A DNA stretch of 64,000 nt from an uncultured Desulfobacteraceae bacterium. GTDB lineage: Bacteria; Desulfobacterota; Desulfobacteria; Desulfobacterales; Desulfatirhabdiaceae. The position numbers were made by a program, and so were the translations under genes. Positions 9,630 through 18,254 of this stretch are shown here, piece after piece. Location: positions 58,238-122,237 of the forward strand of contig CAJBLH010000196.1 of assembly GCA_903953895.1 (NCBI GenBank). Direction: 5' to 3'. The notes under the pieces were generated by a model, which was given only the letters and a program-made list of their open reading frames with translations, was not told the DNA's origin and searched no databases. Position 1 is the stretch's first letter. Each line of letters starts with the position of its first letter.

Positions 9630-10559
9630 ATGACAACCCTTTTTCCTCCTCGTATCGCAGTGATATGCGGCCCTACAGGTGTTGGAAAAACATCGGTAGC
9701 CATAGAAGTCGCATCAGTACTGGGTGCTGAAATCATCAGCGCGGATTCCATGCAGATATACAGATACATGGATATCGGCACTGCCAAGCCTTCAGCACTG
9801 GAACAGGCCCGGATTCCGCACCATATGATCGATATCGCTGATCCGGATGAGCTGTTTGATGCCCAGCAGTATGCGAATGCGGGCCGGAAGATCATTTCTG
9901 AGCTTGCAGAACAGGGTATTCCGGTTTTGGTTGCCGGAGGAACCGGGCTGTACATTCGCGCGCTGCTTCATGGATTGTTTCAAGCCGGTTCTGGCAATTC
10001 AACGCTGCGTCGGAGTCTGCAGGAAGAAATGGCAACCAAAGGAACGAGCGAACTCTACCATCGCTTATGTGAATGTGATCCCAAATCTGCGGCAAAAATT
10101 CATCCCCATGATGCTTTCCGGATTATTCGTGCAATTGAAATTTATGAAACAACAGGGCAGCCGATTTCAGCCTGGCGCCAGGAACACCAGCAAGCCCCTC
10201 CCCTGTTTGACGTTCTAAAAATTGGACTTTCCAGGCAAAGAGAAGTATTATACGAGCGGATTAACCATCGGGTGGATTTGATGGTTGAAGAAGGACTGGT
10301 AGATGAAGTAAAATCACTTCTGAACAGAGGTTACACACCTGAATTGAAGACTCTTCAATCCATCGGATACCGTCATATGACGAATTTTTTTGGAGGATGT
10401 CTGAGCTGGGACGACACGCTTCAAATACTGAAACGAGATACCCGGCGCTACGCAAAACGACAGATGACGTGGTTTAACGCAGACTTACAAGTTAAATGGA
10501 TAGATGCGGATCGTCTATATGAAATTATCAACACAGTCAAATCATTTATGTATTCCTGA
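9630..10559 (+). CDS. miaA: tRNA dimethylallyltransferase
   Basis: The enzyme adds a dimethylallyl group to N6 of A37 in tRNAs reading UNN codons. The P-loop GPTGVGKT is at 14-21, followed by the DSMQIYRYMDIGTAKP segment and GGTGLYI, both diagnostic of MiaA. The C-terminal KRDTRRYAKRQMTWF motif is also present. At 309 residues it has the normal length. The ribosome-binding site is weak. The downstream transpeptidase frame, if its longest start is used, overlaps the end of miaA. The 194 bases upstream contain no gene I can support. Confidence 0.97.
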   Translation: MTTLFPPRIAVICGPTGVGKTSVAIEVASVLGAEIISADSMQIYRYMDIGTAKPSALEQARIPHHMIDIADPDELFDAQQYANAGRKIISELAEQGIPVLVAGGTGLYIRALLHGLFQAGSGNSTLRRSLQEEMATKGTSELYHRLCECDPKSAAKIHPHDAFRIIRAIEIYETTGQPISAWRQEHQQAPPLFDVLKIGLSRQREVLYERINHRVDLMVEEGLVDEVKSLLNRGYTPELKTLQSIGYRHMTNFFGGCLSWDDTLQILKRDTRRYAKRQMTWFNADLQVKWIDADRLYEIINTVKSFMYS

Positions 10560-12327
10560 AACAATCTGTTTTCAGAAACCCGTGAAAAGAAAACACATGG
10601 CTTTCATTCTGGCGGCGCTTCTGATTGCGATGATTGGAATGGTTTTTCCCGGTGCATATCCATGTGAAGGTTCGCCTGCTGATTTATCCCAGCCGAAACT
10701 TAAATCGTATATCATCAAAAGGCTCCATCCCGAAACAGCGGATGCGGGTCCATCGGCTGTTTTTCCACCCGTTTATTTTCGTGACATCCTGTCGACTTTT
10801 TATGAAAAACGTAACTATAATCCGCTATGGTCACAGGATAACGGGCTAACCCCCCAGGCGGATCAGCTTATTCGTACAGTTGAAAATGCAGAACTGGATG
10901 GCCTGACATCTGAGGATTATCATTTAGATCAGTTAAAATCCCTGAATGCGGATTGTCAAAAAGCGCTGACGCAGAAACAGGCAGTTGATCCTGGAAAACA
11001 AGCGGATTTGGATGTCTTGCTCACAGATGCTTTTTTGCTGTTCAGCTCGCATCTGCTCTCCGGCAGAGTAACGCCCAACGCCGTGGATTCGACCTGGTTG
11101 TTTTTTGATCCAGTTTCCGATATTGCTGAAATTCTGAACTCCGATGTCTATTCAACCCAGATCGAGTCCTTTTTCGATGGACTTCGACCCGGCAACACCG
11201 CCTACTATCGCTTACGGGATGCACTTCAGCATTACATCGGCATTCAGAAGCAAGGCGGCTGGGCTTCTATACCCTCAGGGTCGAGCCTGCGAGTCGGGGA
11301 TACAAACGAACGGGTAGATTTAATTCGAAAACGCCTGATCGTAACAGCAGACATCGGTCCACCTGCACGTCATATCAAACCGACCGAATTTGACGAATCT
11401 CTGATGAAAGGGGTGCAGCATTTTCAGAATCGGCATGGAATCGAACCCGATGGGGTTGTGGGTCTGTCTACCCTGACAGCGATGAATGTACCGGTCGAGG
11501 ATCGCATTCGCCAGATAGAATTGAACCTGGAGCGGTGGCGATGGATACCTCACGATCTGGGTTCCCGGTATATACTGGTCAATATCGCCGATTACAGCCT
11601 GGTGGTAGTAGAGAATCAAACGACGGTGCTGGATATGCGGGTCGTTGTTGGAAAGACCTATCGCCGAACGCCAGTTTTCAGTGAAAAACTGAAATATCTG
11701 GTATTGAATCCTTACTGGAATGTTCCCTTTAAAATCGCCGTAGAGGACAAGCTCCCCATTATTCGAAAAAATCCGCTTTATTTAACCCAGCAACACATCA
11801 AAGTATTTGAAAACTGGAGTGAGAATGCTCCGGAAATCAATCCTGTCGTCATCGACTGGTATCGGGTGAATGCCGGTAATTTTCCTTACCGGCTGCGTCA
11901 GGACCCGGGACCATTGAATGCCCTGGGTAGAATTAAATTTATGTTCCCCAATAAATTTTCCATCTATCTCCATGACACACCCCAACGCGGTTTGTTTAAA
12001 CGAGCAACCAGAGATTTCAGCTCCGGTTGCATTCGAATCGAAAAACCGGTTGAACTGGCAAAATACCTGCTTCAGAATGATCCACAGTGGCCCAGCCAGA
12101 GAATCACGAACACCATTGAACACGGTGTGACGACCGTGGTATACATCAAGGACCCCATTCCAGTTCACCTGCTTTACTGGACGGCATGGGTGACTGAGTC
12201 GGGAATCGTCCACTTCGGAAATGATATTTACGACCGGGATCCGCCGCTCTCAAGAGCGCTAAAAGCAAAACTGAAGGATACGATTATTTCTGCAGAAAAT
12301 CTGCCCGGACTCAGAGCTGAAAAATGA
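10504..12327 (+). CDS. Murein L,D-transpeptidase, YcbB/LdtD type
   Basis: The protein should form 3-3 cross-links in peptidoglycan from the periplasm. It has an N-terminal hydrophobic signal or anchor (MAFILAALLIAMIGMVF), a YcbB N-terminal domain, a peptidoglycan-binding domain (FQNRHGIEPDGVVG) and a YkuD catalytic domain ending in the nucleophile motif SSGCIRI (C509 in the longest form). The long start at 10504 overlaps miaA. A GTG at 10582 (KRKH before the hydrophobic core) or the ATG at 10597 would give a better signal peptide, so the true start is uncertain. The next gene, convergent, encodes a probable murein endopeptidase, so the two border genes act on the same polymer. Confidence 0.93.
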   Translation: MRIVYMKLSTQSNHLCIPETICFQKPVKRKHMAFILAALLIAMIGMVFPGAYPCEGSPADLSQPKLKSYIIKRLHPETADAGPSAVFPPVYFRDILSTFYEKRNYNPLWSQDNGLTPQADQLIRTVENAELDGLTSEDYHLDQLKSLNADCQKALTQKQAVDPGKQADLDVLLTDAFLLFSSHLLSGRVTPNAVDSTWLFFDPVSDIAEILNSDVYSTQIESFFDGLRPGNTAYYRLRDALQHYIGIQKQGGWASIPSGSSLRVGDTNERVDLIRKRLIVTADIGPPARHIKPTEFDESLMKGVQHFQNRHGIEPDGVVGLSTLTAMNVPVEDRIRQIELNLERWRWIPHDLGSRYILVNIADYSLVVVENQTTVLDMRVVVGKTYRRTPVFSEKLKYLVLNPYWNVPFKIAVEDKLPIIRKNPLYLTQQHIKVFENWSENAPEINPVVIDWYRVNAGNFPYRLRQDPGPLNALGRIKFMFPNKFSIYLHDTPQRGLFKRATRDFSSGCIRIEKPVELAKYLLQNDPQWPSQRITNTIEHGVTTVVYIKDPIPVHLLYWTAWVTESGIVHFGNDIYDRDPPLSRALKAKLKDTIISAENLPGLRAEK

Positions 12328-12333
12328 GGTTCA

Positions 12334-12361
12334 GGTTCATACCGGAAAAGCGGAATGAACC
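12334..12361. terminator. Possible bidirectional terminator between convergent genes
   Basis: GGTTCAT and ATGAACC pair, with an inner CCG/CGG stem separated by one A-A mismatch, around a GAAAAG loop. It lies in the 48-base gap between the transpeptidase and the MepK-like gene. A strong T-run is lacking on either side, so termination efficiency is uncertain. Confidence 0.5.
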
Positions 12362-12375
12362 CGAATCCATTTTGA

Positions 12376-13020
12376 CTACCAGCATCGGATATCCCCCACA
12401 TCCACATGAACGAAGTTTTCTGACGGATAGTACCCAACCCCGCCTTGTTTCAGTGATACCGCAACCCGTCTTACCACCGATATTTTTCGATCCGGCAAAC
12501 GAATGTCCACTGCTTTGCCCTGAATATGCAGACTGTTCTTGGCGACATTGCCGCTTTCCCTCGAGAGCATGGCATTCGTTTCGGGGCTTCGATATCCCGA
12601 TATGATGTGAAATGGGGATGAATGGGTTTCCAGCTTGAGAGAGATACCATAGAGATAGTCGAGAAGCTGCGGATCAATGGATTTAACTGCGCCCGTCCGG
12701 TAATCCCTGAAGAAACGATTGACGTCTTTGAGTGCTGCCGGGGAATATCGACCTTTGGAAAAATAGGAAACATCCAGTTTTTCGCCGGTATGGGGATTAT
12801 AAAAATGCAACGATTTGGATGGATTGATCTTTGCCTTCTTGTCCTTCCGAAGAACCGCGGAATAGGCTGAAGTTGGAACCACCCCTAGTAGTGCAGCCAT
12901 TGCGCCTAACTTCAGAAACCCTCTTCGATCCATGTGTGCAGCACAGTCTGCCGGCGTACTGGCTAATTTGGCTAAAAGTGAAAAGATAGGCCCACCTCCT
13001 TTACAGATTTTCTCTGACAT
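12376..13020 (-). CDS. Tat-exported DUF882 / MepK-like murein DD-endopeptidase (M15 fold)
   Basis: A twin-arginine signal, MDRRGFLKLGAMAALLG, begins at residue 30 of the longest frame. The mature part matches the DUF882 (Peptidase_M15_2, MepK) pattern: SGYRSPETNAML, then SLHIQGKAVDIRL with metal ligands H and D, and a final FVHVDVG. Family members cleave peptidoglycan cross-links. The ATG at 12933 (start of MDRRGF) is attractive because the preceding 29 residues are not signal-like and a TATAAT sits directly before the first ATG. Neither start has a well-placed ribosome-binding site. The gene is convergent with the L,D-transpeptidase. Confidence 0.88.
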   Translation of the reverse strand: MSEKICKGGGPIFSLLAKLASTPADCAAHMDRRGFLKLGAMAALLGVVPTSAYSAVLRKDKKAKINPSKSLHFYNPHTGEKLDVSYFSKGRYSPAALKDVNRFFRDYRTGAVKSIDPQLLDYLYGISLKLETHSSPFHIISGYRSPETNAMLSRESGNVAKNSLHIQGKAVDIRLPDRKISVVRRVAVSLKQGGVGYYPSENFVHVDVGDIRCW

Positions 13021-13089
13021 GATTATACGGTAAAATAAAAAAAAACACCTGGGTTTGTCAACCCTAAATCATGTTATCCGCAGAACCAG

Positions 13090-13665
13090 CTACGCGCGGG
13101 ACATGAACTTTCCGGTTTCTGTATTGGCTTTTACCCGCTCCCCGACCTCCATGTATTCAGGTACATGAACAACGACTCCGTTTGAAAGCGTTGCGGGTTT
13201 GGTTCTTCCGGTAGCGGTTGCCCCCTTGATGGCAGGGGCAGTATCTGTAATATCCAGTTCAATGGACTGAGGAAGTTCGATACTGATGATTTTTCCATCG
13301 TTGAGAAGCGCAGTTATACCGTCCAGGTTGTCAATCAACCACATGGTTTGGTCATCAAGTGTTTTCCCGCCCAGGGTGTACTGATTGTAATCTTCGGTGT
13401 CCATGAAAGTGTAAAGATCGCCTTCTTTGTAAATGTACTGAACCGGTCTTCGGCATAATTCAACATCTTCCAGTGTATCATTTCCTTTAAACGTCTGATC
13501 CAGTTTCTGACCGTTTTGAACATTCATCAACCTGACTTTGTAAAGCGTCAGCGCCCCCCGTGCGGAAGGGGTTTTCACATCGATGTGTTTGGCCATATAA
13601 ATCTGTTGACTAATGGCAACGACGTTGCCTTTTTTTAAATTGGATGCTTTCAGCATATCAAACAT
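13090..13665 (-). CDS. efpL: Elongation factor P-like protein (YeiP/EfpL family)
   Basis: The three-domain EF-P fold is covered in 191 residues: KOW-like N-terminus, central OB domain, and C-terminal OB domain ending GERVKANTETGKF. The N-domain tip loop reads TPSARGAL, the YeiP/EfpL pattern with arginine, instead of the lysine loop (PGKG) of canonical EF-P. It should help the ribosome through stalling sequences such as polyproline by acting near the E site. The start is supported by GGAG five bases upstream. The next gene leftward is the Tat-exported endopeptidase, 69 bases away. Confidence 0.88.
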   Translation of the reverse strand: MFDMLKASNLKKGNVVAISQQIYMAKHIDVKTPSARGALTLYKVRLMNVQNGQKLDQTFKGNDTLEDVELCRRPVQYIYKEGDLYTFMDTEDYNQYTLGGKTLDDQTMWLIDNLDGITALLNDGKIISIELPQSIELDITDTAPAIKGATATGRTKPATLSNGVVVHVPEYMEVGERVKANTETGKFMSRA

Positions 13666-14143
13666 AACTCCATGAATTCATGTATATTTTAATTCAATAC
13701 CATATGCCAGCGAAAAAGATGATAACTTTTTGAGGCATGAACAGCAGGCCGTGACAGTCGGGGTAAAGCACTCCCAACAGCTATCTTATTGATATCACAG
13801 TTTGCGTCATAAGACAATGACACATGTAATATAAAGAAATCATTGCAATTATTCTGAAGGAATTAAAGAAGGAGATATTGGTGTAAAATATAGCTTTCAA
13901 GATAATGTCTTTGGGAAGGCATCAGAGATGGGATATATCTTTTTCGGTCATCCCTGACCGATTACGCACCCAAAATCTTTATCTCGAAAGCCACATATTG
14001 GCAGGGTTGAAAATCAGAATCAGGTGCAGGCGTTTCTCAGGCGGACCGGGCGAATTTATGTCTTGAATTTGAAATGGATAACATTGCGCCCGGCTTTTTG
14101 CATCATGAGGACAGCCTGTTTCTGCTTAGAACAGTTCAGCATA
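13666..14143. other. Intergenic region with an imperfect palindromic element
   Basis: No coding sequence is supported. The plus-strand frame running through 14024-14428 is antisense to the ZraP-like gene and has no protein-like features. The notable content is the inverted-repeat element at 13887-13999, listed separately. Confidence 0.6.
13887..13999. repeat. Imperfect 113-base inverted repeat with central hairpin
   Basis: The left arm (13887-13915, AATATAGCTTTCAAGATAA...) and right arm (13969-13999, complement AATATGTGGCTTTCGAGATAA...) share most positions in inverted orientation, including GCTTTC, AGATAA and a shared TTTGGG. Between them is a perfect hairpin CGGTCA-TCCC-TGACCG at 13945-13960. 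This resembles a non-autonomous, MITE- or REP-like element. No second copy was noticed in the window. Confidence 0.6.
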
Positions 14144-14764
14144 TCACTGCATGGCGGGAGGGGCTGTTTTCGTGGATTTGCCTTTTACGGGTGGCGTCGC
14201 TGCACCCGGCATATCCTTCATATTTTGGCCTTTCATCATGGGACAATCCATCGCGCCTCCGCCATACCCCATCCCTCTCATCTGCATCATTTCAGTCAGC
14301 TTCTTTTTTTGCTCCGGCGTCAGTTTGGCTTTCACATCCTCGATACCCTGAATATGCATCATCGCAGCATCGATTTTCAAGGAAGCAATCTGCTTGACCT
14401 TGGCCTCGGCAACTTTGACATCAACTGAATCTTTTCCAAGAATTTCTCTTAACTCGACCTCGGCCACCTGGATATCGGCTCGTTTTTTAATCATCTCTTT
14501 TTGAAGTTGTTGCAAAATAGACTTCACTGCCGTCGCCTGGTTATCATCAAGTCCGAGTGCATCGATAACATACATGGCATGAGCGCCATCCCACATCATG
14601 CCAGATCCAGGGCACATACCCATCCCGGCGCCTATACCGCAGTTACCCCCCTTGCCCATCCCTGGCCCCATTCCCTTGCCGCACGGCATTTGGGCTCCGG
14701 CGACTGATACAATCAATCCTGAAATAAAACATACTGTAATCATGGCATTTCCAATTCTTTTCAT
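14144..14764 (-). CDS. Periplasmic ZraP/CpxP-like (LTXXQ-type) metal-associated protein
   Basis: This exported protein has 206 residues. After the signal peptide (MKRIGNAMITVCFISGLIVSVAGA) comes a Met/Gly/Cys-rich stretch (MPCGKGMGPGMGKGG... GMGMCPGSGMM) typical of metal-binding segments. A helical hairpin of the Spy/CpxP/ZraP superfamily follows, with KLTPEQKKKL as the LTxxQ-type motif, then a second Met-rich block. Homologues sense or buffer periplasmic metals or act as chaperones. The start was set at 14764 because AAAGGAG lies 8 bases upstream; the longer frame begins 13 codons earlier without such a site. No two-component partner lies next to it. Confidence 0.87.
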   Translation of the reverse strand: MKRIGNAMITVCFISGLIVSVAGAQMPCGKGMGPGMGKGGNCGIGAGMGMCPGSGMMWDGAHAMYVIDALGLDDNQATAVKSILQQLQKEMIKKRADIQVAEVELREILGKDSVDVKVAEAKVKQIASLKIDAAMMHIQGIEDVKAKLTPEQKKKLTEMMQMRGMGYGGGAMDCPMMKGQNMKDMPGAATPPVKGKSTKTAPPAMQ

Positions 14765-14894
14765 TAGACACTCCTTTTTTTGTGGATTAATGATGACACT
14801 CACAGAAATTCGCGTTGCCAGCAGAGATTAGCAAAACACATGCCAACTTATAAAAGCCCAAAACATCCATATCAGACGGCCAATTTCTTTTTAT

Positions 14895-14917
14895 TTCACC
14901 GCAAAGGACGCAAAGAA
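14895..14917. repeat. Half-copy of the CACCGCAAAGG interspersed repeat
   Basis: TTCACCGCAAAGGACGCAAAG here closely matches one arm of the perfect palindrome at 59685-59766 (TTCACCGCAAAGGCGCAAA), differing by one inserted base. It lies in the gap between prmA and the ZraP-like gene. Confidence 0.65.
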
Positions 14918-14947
14918 AAATATGGATAATTCATACCCATAAGGATA

Positions 14948-15886
14948 TTATTTATCCATTGATGGTTTCAGATTGCCGACAATCGCCACCCAGCCGTCTT
15001 TAGGCTGAACTTCCAAAATACCAAATCCCGTTGCCTGCATTTTATCGATGACCTTGTCCCGATTTGCCTCGATGATCCCCGAACAAATCAATATACCACC
15101 GGGCGCCAGCACATGTAGAATATCATCCAGCAGCACCAAAACGACTTCCGATAAAATATTGGCCGAAATCAGGTGGAAACTTTCTGTGATGTGGGCCACC
15201 AGGTTTCCATATTTAACATCATATTTGTTCAGAGCAACCTGATTTAACATCATATTTTGCCTGGCAATATCGCAAGCTACGATATCGGAATCAATCCCGA
15301 CCAGCCTGGCAGCACCCAGCTTGGCTGCAACAACCATCAAAATTCCGGATCCGGTTCCCACATCCAGAAACGAATCTCCGGGCTTCAGATATTTCTGGAT
15401 CATCTGCACACACAATGCGGTTGTGGGATGGGTGCCCGTACCAAAAGCCATTCCCGGATCAATTTCAATGACGATTTCACCGTCTGTTGGCGTATATTCA
15501 CGCCAGGTGGGTTTGACCACCAGGATATCGGTCAATTTTTCCGGCCAGAAATAAGCTTTCCAGGATTCCGCCCAATCCTCCTCATCCACCTCACGATACA
15601 CAACGCGCGAAAAGATATCGCGATTCCGTACGAGATCATCCAGGCCCTGCTCAAGTTGGCGGCAGTTCAATGACAGCAGTTCATTCTTGGGAAAATATCC
15701 TGTTACCGTATGGTGCTCAGGTTTTGGCAAGGCATCCTCGCCCCATCCCTCGGAGGGCTCCAGATTCGGGTCTTCCACCACGACGCCGGGTAACCCCAAA
15801 TCGTCAAAAAGGCTGGTAATCAGCTCTACCGCCTGATCGGCCGGTTCGGTATCCACAATGACCACAGCCGCAATCCATTTCATCAT
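14948..15886 (-). CDS. prmA: Ribosomal protein L11 methyltransferase
   Basis: PrmA trimethylates amino groups of ribosomal protein L11 using S-adenosylmethionine. The protein has the small N-terminal L11-recognition domain (starting MKWIAAVVIVDTEPADQA) and a class I methyltransferase domain with motif I DVGTGSGILMVVAA and the SANILSEVV segment corresponding to the PrmA N-I-L motif. At 312 residues it is normal. Its ATG overlaps the stop of the upstream radical SAM gene by four bases (ATGA), so translation is coupled. Nothing in the sequence explains why a radical SAM enzyme should be coupled to L11 methylation. Confidence 0.95.
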   Translation of the reverse strand: MMKWIAAVVIVDTEPADQAVELITSLFDDLGLPGVVVEDPNLEPSEGWGEDALPKPEHHTVTGYFPKNELLSLNCRQLEQGLDDLVRNRDIFSRVVYREVDEEDWAESWKAYFWPEKLTDILVVKPTWREYTPTDGEIVIEIDPGMAFGTGTHPTTALCVQMIQKYLKPGDSFLDVGTGSGILMVVAAKLGAARLVGIDSDIVACDIARQNMMLNQVALNKYDVKYGNLVAHITESFHLISANILSEVVLVLLDDILHVLAPGGILICSGIIEANRDKVIDKMQATGFGILEVQPKDGWVAIVGNLKPSMDK

Positions 15887-17250
15887 ACGTTCCTTCGATG
15901 GTAAAATCGTTCTTTTGGAGGGTTGAAATATCCGTGACAGACATCGGGAAATCGTCCGTGTATCGCCCGCAGGACAGTTTCCATTCCGATCGGACGGCCA
16001 TGATCCGCCACGGCATCCATAGCTTTCAAATATCGAAGCGGATCAAAATTCAGGTTTCTCCACTGGATGAAATGAAGTGGATGTTTGGATAAAAATTTCT
16101 TCAGCGCGTCGACTTCTTCCGGAACATCCGTAAATCCCGGACAGTTCAGGTAATTGATGGCCACGTGCCGCTTATGAAACAGAGCCAGATCGATGGCGGC
16201 TTCAACATCCGCAAAGCCATAGCCTTTCGGCCGGAAATAGGCTTCATAGCAACCGCTCCGCATGCTGTTCATACTGACGCGCATGCTGTCCAGACCCGCT
16301 TTAAAAAGCCTGTCGAGGATTTCAGGTATGCCGGCATTGGTATTCATGTTGATGGTTCCTTCGGAAGTTTTGGAACGAATCATGCGAATGGCCGGCTCAA
16401 TCACATCCGCAGCCAGCAGGGGATCCCCCTCGCATCCTTGGCCGAAACTGACCACAGCGGATTTTACCCGACGGATATGATAGAGGGCGATTTCTGCGAT
16501 TTCATCCGGTGTAGGCGTAAAAGCGATGCGCTCCTGACTTTTGGAAACGGTATCCGACTGCTGGAGCGACAGGCAGCCCAGGCATCTGGCATTGCAGGCC
16601 TGCGCGGTGGGCAAAGGCGCTTCATACCGGCCTAGAAAAAAGTTTTTACCCGCCGGACATCCATACGTTATGGCGCAGTGTTCTAAATGAGCCCGAAGCC
16701 GGTTGGCAGGCATATGTTTTCGAAGCATTTTGACGCCATGCATCACATCCGCGATTTTCATGAACCGTAAATCCTGCCGGGGCTCATCATCCACCAGAAT
16801 AACCGCAGACTGGAAGCCCCCCGAATGCCAACCGACAGCGCCATACGAAAACAAGGGAAGCATACCGGCGGTAGACAATTCCTGATAGGCACAGACAGAC
16901 GACACGATGTATCCCGGGGAGTTGAATGCAGCCACCGGAAACAGGCGACTGCCCGGCTCATAGGGATTTTCCCAAACGGCTTCAATTTTGCCGGTAGACA
17001 GGTTATGCAATATGGGCATACGGTCCGGCAGAAACATGAGTTCGCTTCCAAAAGGCATGGGTTGTGTCTGCTCTACAGCCAGTGGCGCCAACACTTCACC
17101 GGCCATACCAACAGCCGCATAGCCTTCAATCTCAAAAATCTCTCCGGAAGCACCGGCAACCACAGCAGTCAACAGGCTTCGAGATTTTTTCTGCAGCCGT
17201 TTCACGCTTTGTTTCATGACAGAACCAGCTTTTTTGAGGGATTTTTTCAT
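15883..17250 (-). CDS. Radical SAM protein of unknown substrate
   Basis: This 455-residue protein has the cluster motif C219-x3-C223-x2-C226 (CNARCLGC) embedded mid-protein, followed by the usual (beta/alpha)6 landmarks such as SFGQGCEGDPL and MRVSMNSM. Two further cysteines (C192, C198 in HCAITYGC) precede the motif and may bind another metal. There is no SPASM-type cysteine cluster at the C-terminus. The first 200 residues are not a domain I recognise. Its stop overlaps the prmA start by ATGA, and its own ATG is overlapped in the same way by an upstream start-less open frame. The role is unknown; peptide, tRNA or protein modification are all possible. Confidence 0.85.
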   Translation of the reverse strand: MKKSLKKAGSVMKQSVKRLQKKSRSLLTAVVAGASGEIFEIEGYAAVGMAGEVLAPLAVEQTQPMPFGSELMFLPDRMPILHNLSTGKIEAVWENPYEPGSRLFPVAAFNSPGYIVSSVCAYQELSTAGMLPLFSYGAVGWHSGGFQSAVILVDDEPRQDLRFMKIADVMHGVKMLRKHMPANRLRAHLEHCAITYGCPAGKNFFLGRYEAPLPTAQACNARCLGCLSLQQSDTVSKSQERIAFTPTPDEIAEIALYHIRRVKSAVVSFGQGCEGDPLLAADVIEPAIRMIRSKTSEGTINMNTNAGIPEILDRLFKAGLDSMRVSMNSMRSGCYEAYFRPKGYGFADVEAAIDLALFHKRHVAINYLNCPGFTDVPEEVDALKKFLSKHPLHFIQWRNLNFDPLRYLKAMDAVADHGRPIGMETVLRAIHGRFPDVCHGYFNPPKERFYHRRNV

Positions 17251-17510
17251 AGGTTGAAGAATCTATCAGTAGTTTTACTTCCTGGGCCGCCCTCCGCCAT
17301 CGTCCAGGCAGTCCATTTTTTCAAAGCATTCGGAAGCATTCTCGGATATCCATCGACATTGGTATCCGGCCATATATCGCATGCATCGAAAAAATGGGTT
17401 ATATCCACTGGAGCCTTTGCTGGAGGGAAATGAAAACCGAAATGCGATAAGCCGATTTCATATTTTGGCCTTGTTGCATTGCATTCTCCACCTTTATATT
17501 GTATGAAAAG
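17247..17510 (-). other. Open frame without a start codon, ATGA-coupled to the radical SAM gene
   Basis: An 87-codon frame ends in a TGA that overlaps the radical SAM ATG by four bases. Its composition is protein-like (segments FHFPPAKAPVDITHFFDACD and NVDGYPRMLPNALKKW), but no ATG, GTG or TTG lies in its first half. Directly upstream in the same frame are ATG-AAG-GTT-CTT-GAA-TTC and then an in-frame TGA at 17511-17513. It could be a gene broken by a nonsense mutation, the 3' end of a truncated gene, or, less likely, a TGA read as selenocysteine. No convincing SECIS hairpin follows the TGA by eye, and I do not recognise the protein. Confidence 0.4.
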
Positions 17511-17548
17511 TCAGAATTCAAGAACCTTCATGGGGTTTCGCCATTGCC

Positions 17549-18229
17549 ATGCAATTTCATATTCGGATTCATACATTGATCTTGATCCTCGGAGGCGTCA
17601 TGTCGGCAGTCTTTATTCCCGGCTGCAAGGAATATCAATCTTTCCAGCACCCGAAAAATCCGCTTCTCTCCATTACCATTGTTGCATTGGGCGACAGCCT
17701 CACCGAAGGGTATGGGGTAGAAGAACACCAGGCTTATCCAGCCCTTCTTGAAACCAAGCTTCGAAAAGAAGGATTTCCCTGCACGGTCTTGAATGCCGGC
17801 ATCAGCGGAGAGACCACCAGCGGCCTGCTGTTCCGCATCGACCGGGTGCTTCTGCTGAAGCCCGACATCGTTATTCTGTGTACCGGCGCCAACGATGGAC
17901 TTCAAGGACTGGACACTCAACAGGTACGGAACAACACTTCCAAAATGATTCGAACTTTCAAGGAACATCAGATAACGGTGGTTCTGGCAGGTATGAAAAT
18001 GCTGGTCAATTATGGTCCGTCCTACACGGAGCCATACAACCGGCTGTATGCCGAGATTGCCGATCAGCAACAGATACTTTTTATGCCTTTTCTTCTGGCA
18101 GGTGTCGCCGGAAAGCCGGAATTCAATTTATCGGATGGTATTCATCCCAATGCAAAAGGGTATCGGATTATTGCTGCTGGTGTTTATCCTTATGCATTAA
18201 AGGCTATCCATCAAAAACAGGGGCGATAG
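17549..18229 (+). CDS. GDSL-type esterase/lysophospholipase, TesA-like, probably exported
   Basis: An SGNH-hydrolase of 226 residues. Block I is ALGDSLTEGYG (nucleophile Ser), block II NAGISGETT (Gly), block III TGANDGLQG (Asn) and block V LSDGIHPNAKGY (Asp/His), so the catalytic set is complete. The first 26 residues form a hydrophobic signal ending in IPGC, a weak lipobox, so it may be a lipoprotein. TesA-type enzymes hydrolyse thioesters, esters and lysophospholipids in the periplasm. No clear ribosome-binding site precedes the ATG. It is divergent from the radical SAM operon. Confidence 0.92.
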   Translation: MQFHIRIHTLILILGGVMSAVFIPGCKEYQSFQHPKNPLLSITIVALGDSLTEGYGVEEHQAYPALLETKLRKEGFPCTVLNAGISGETTSGLLFRIDRVLLLKPDIVILCTGANDGLQGLDTQQVRNNTSKMIRTFKEHQITVVLAGMKMLVNYGPSYTEPYNRLYAEIADQQQILFMPFLLAGVAGKPEFNLSDGIHPNAKGYRIIAAGVYPYALKAIHQKQGR

Positions 18230-18254
18230 TGCACATATGGATATATCGATATGA

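Noticed and set aside
13022..13061. TTGACA and TATAAT as a promoter before the MepK-like gene
   Set aside because: The two hexamers are separated by 28 bases, far from the 16-18 optimum, so they are not a normal pair.
14024..14428. Plus-strand frame overlapping the ZraP-like gene
   Set aside because: It is antisense to a well supported gene with signal peptide and ribosome-binding site; its His/Phe-rich composition is a by-product.
17511..17551. SECIS element after the in-frame TGA
   Set aside because: No stable hairpin with an apical G-rich loop at the usual distance could be drawn by eye; kept only as a minor alternative in the finding.
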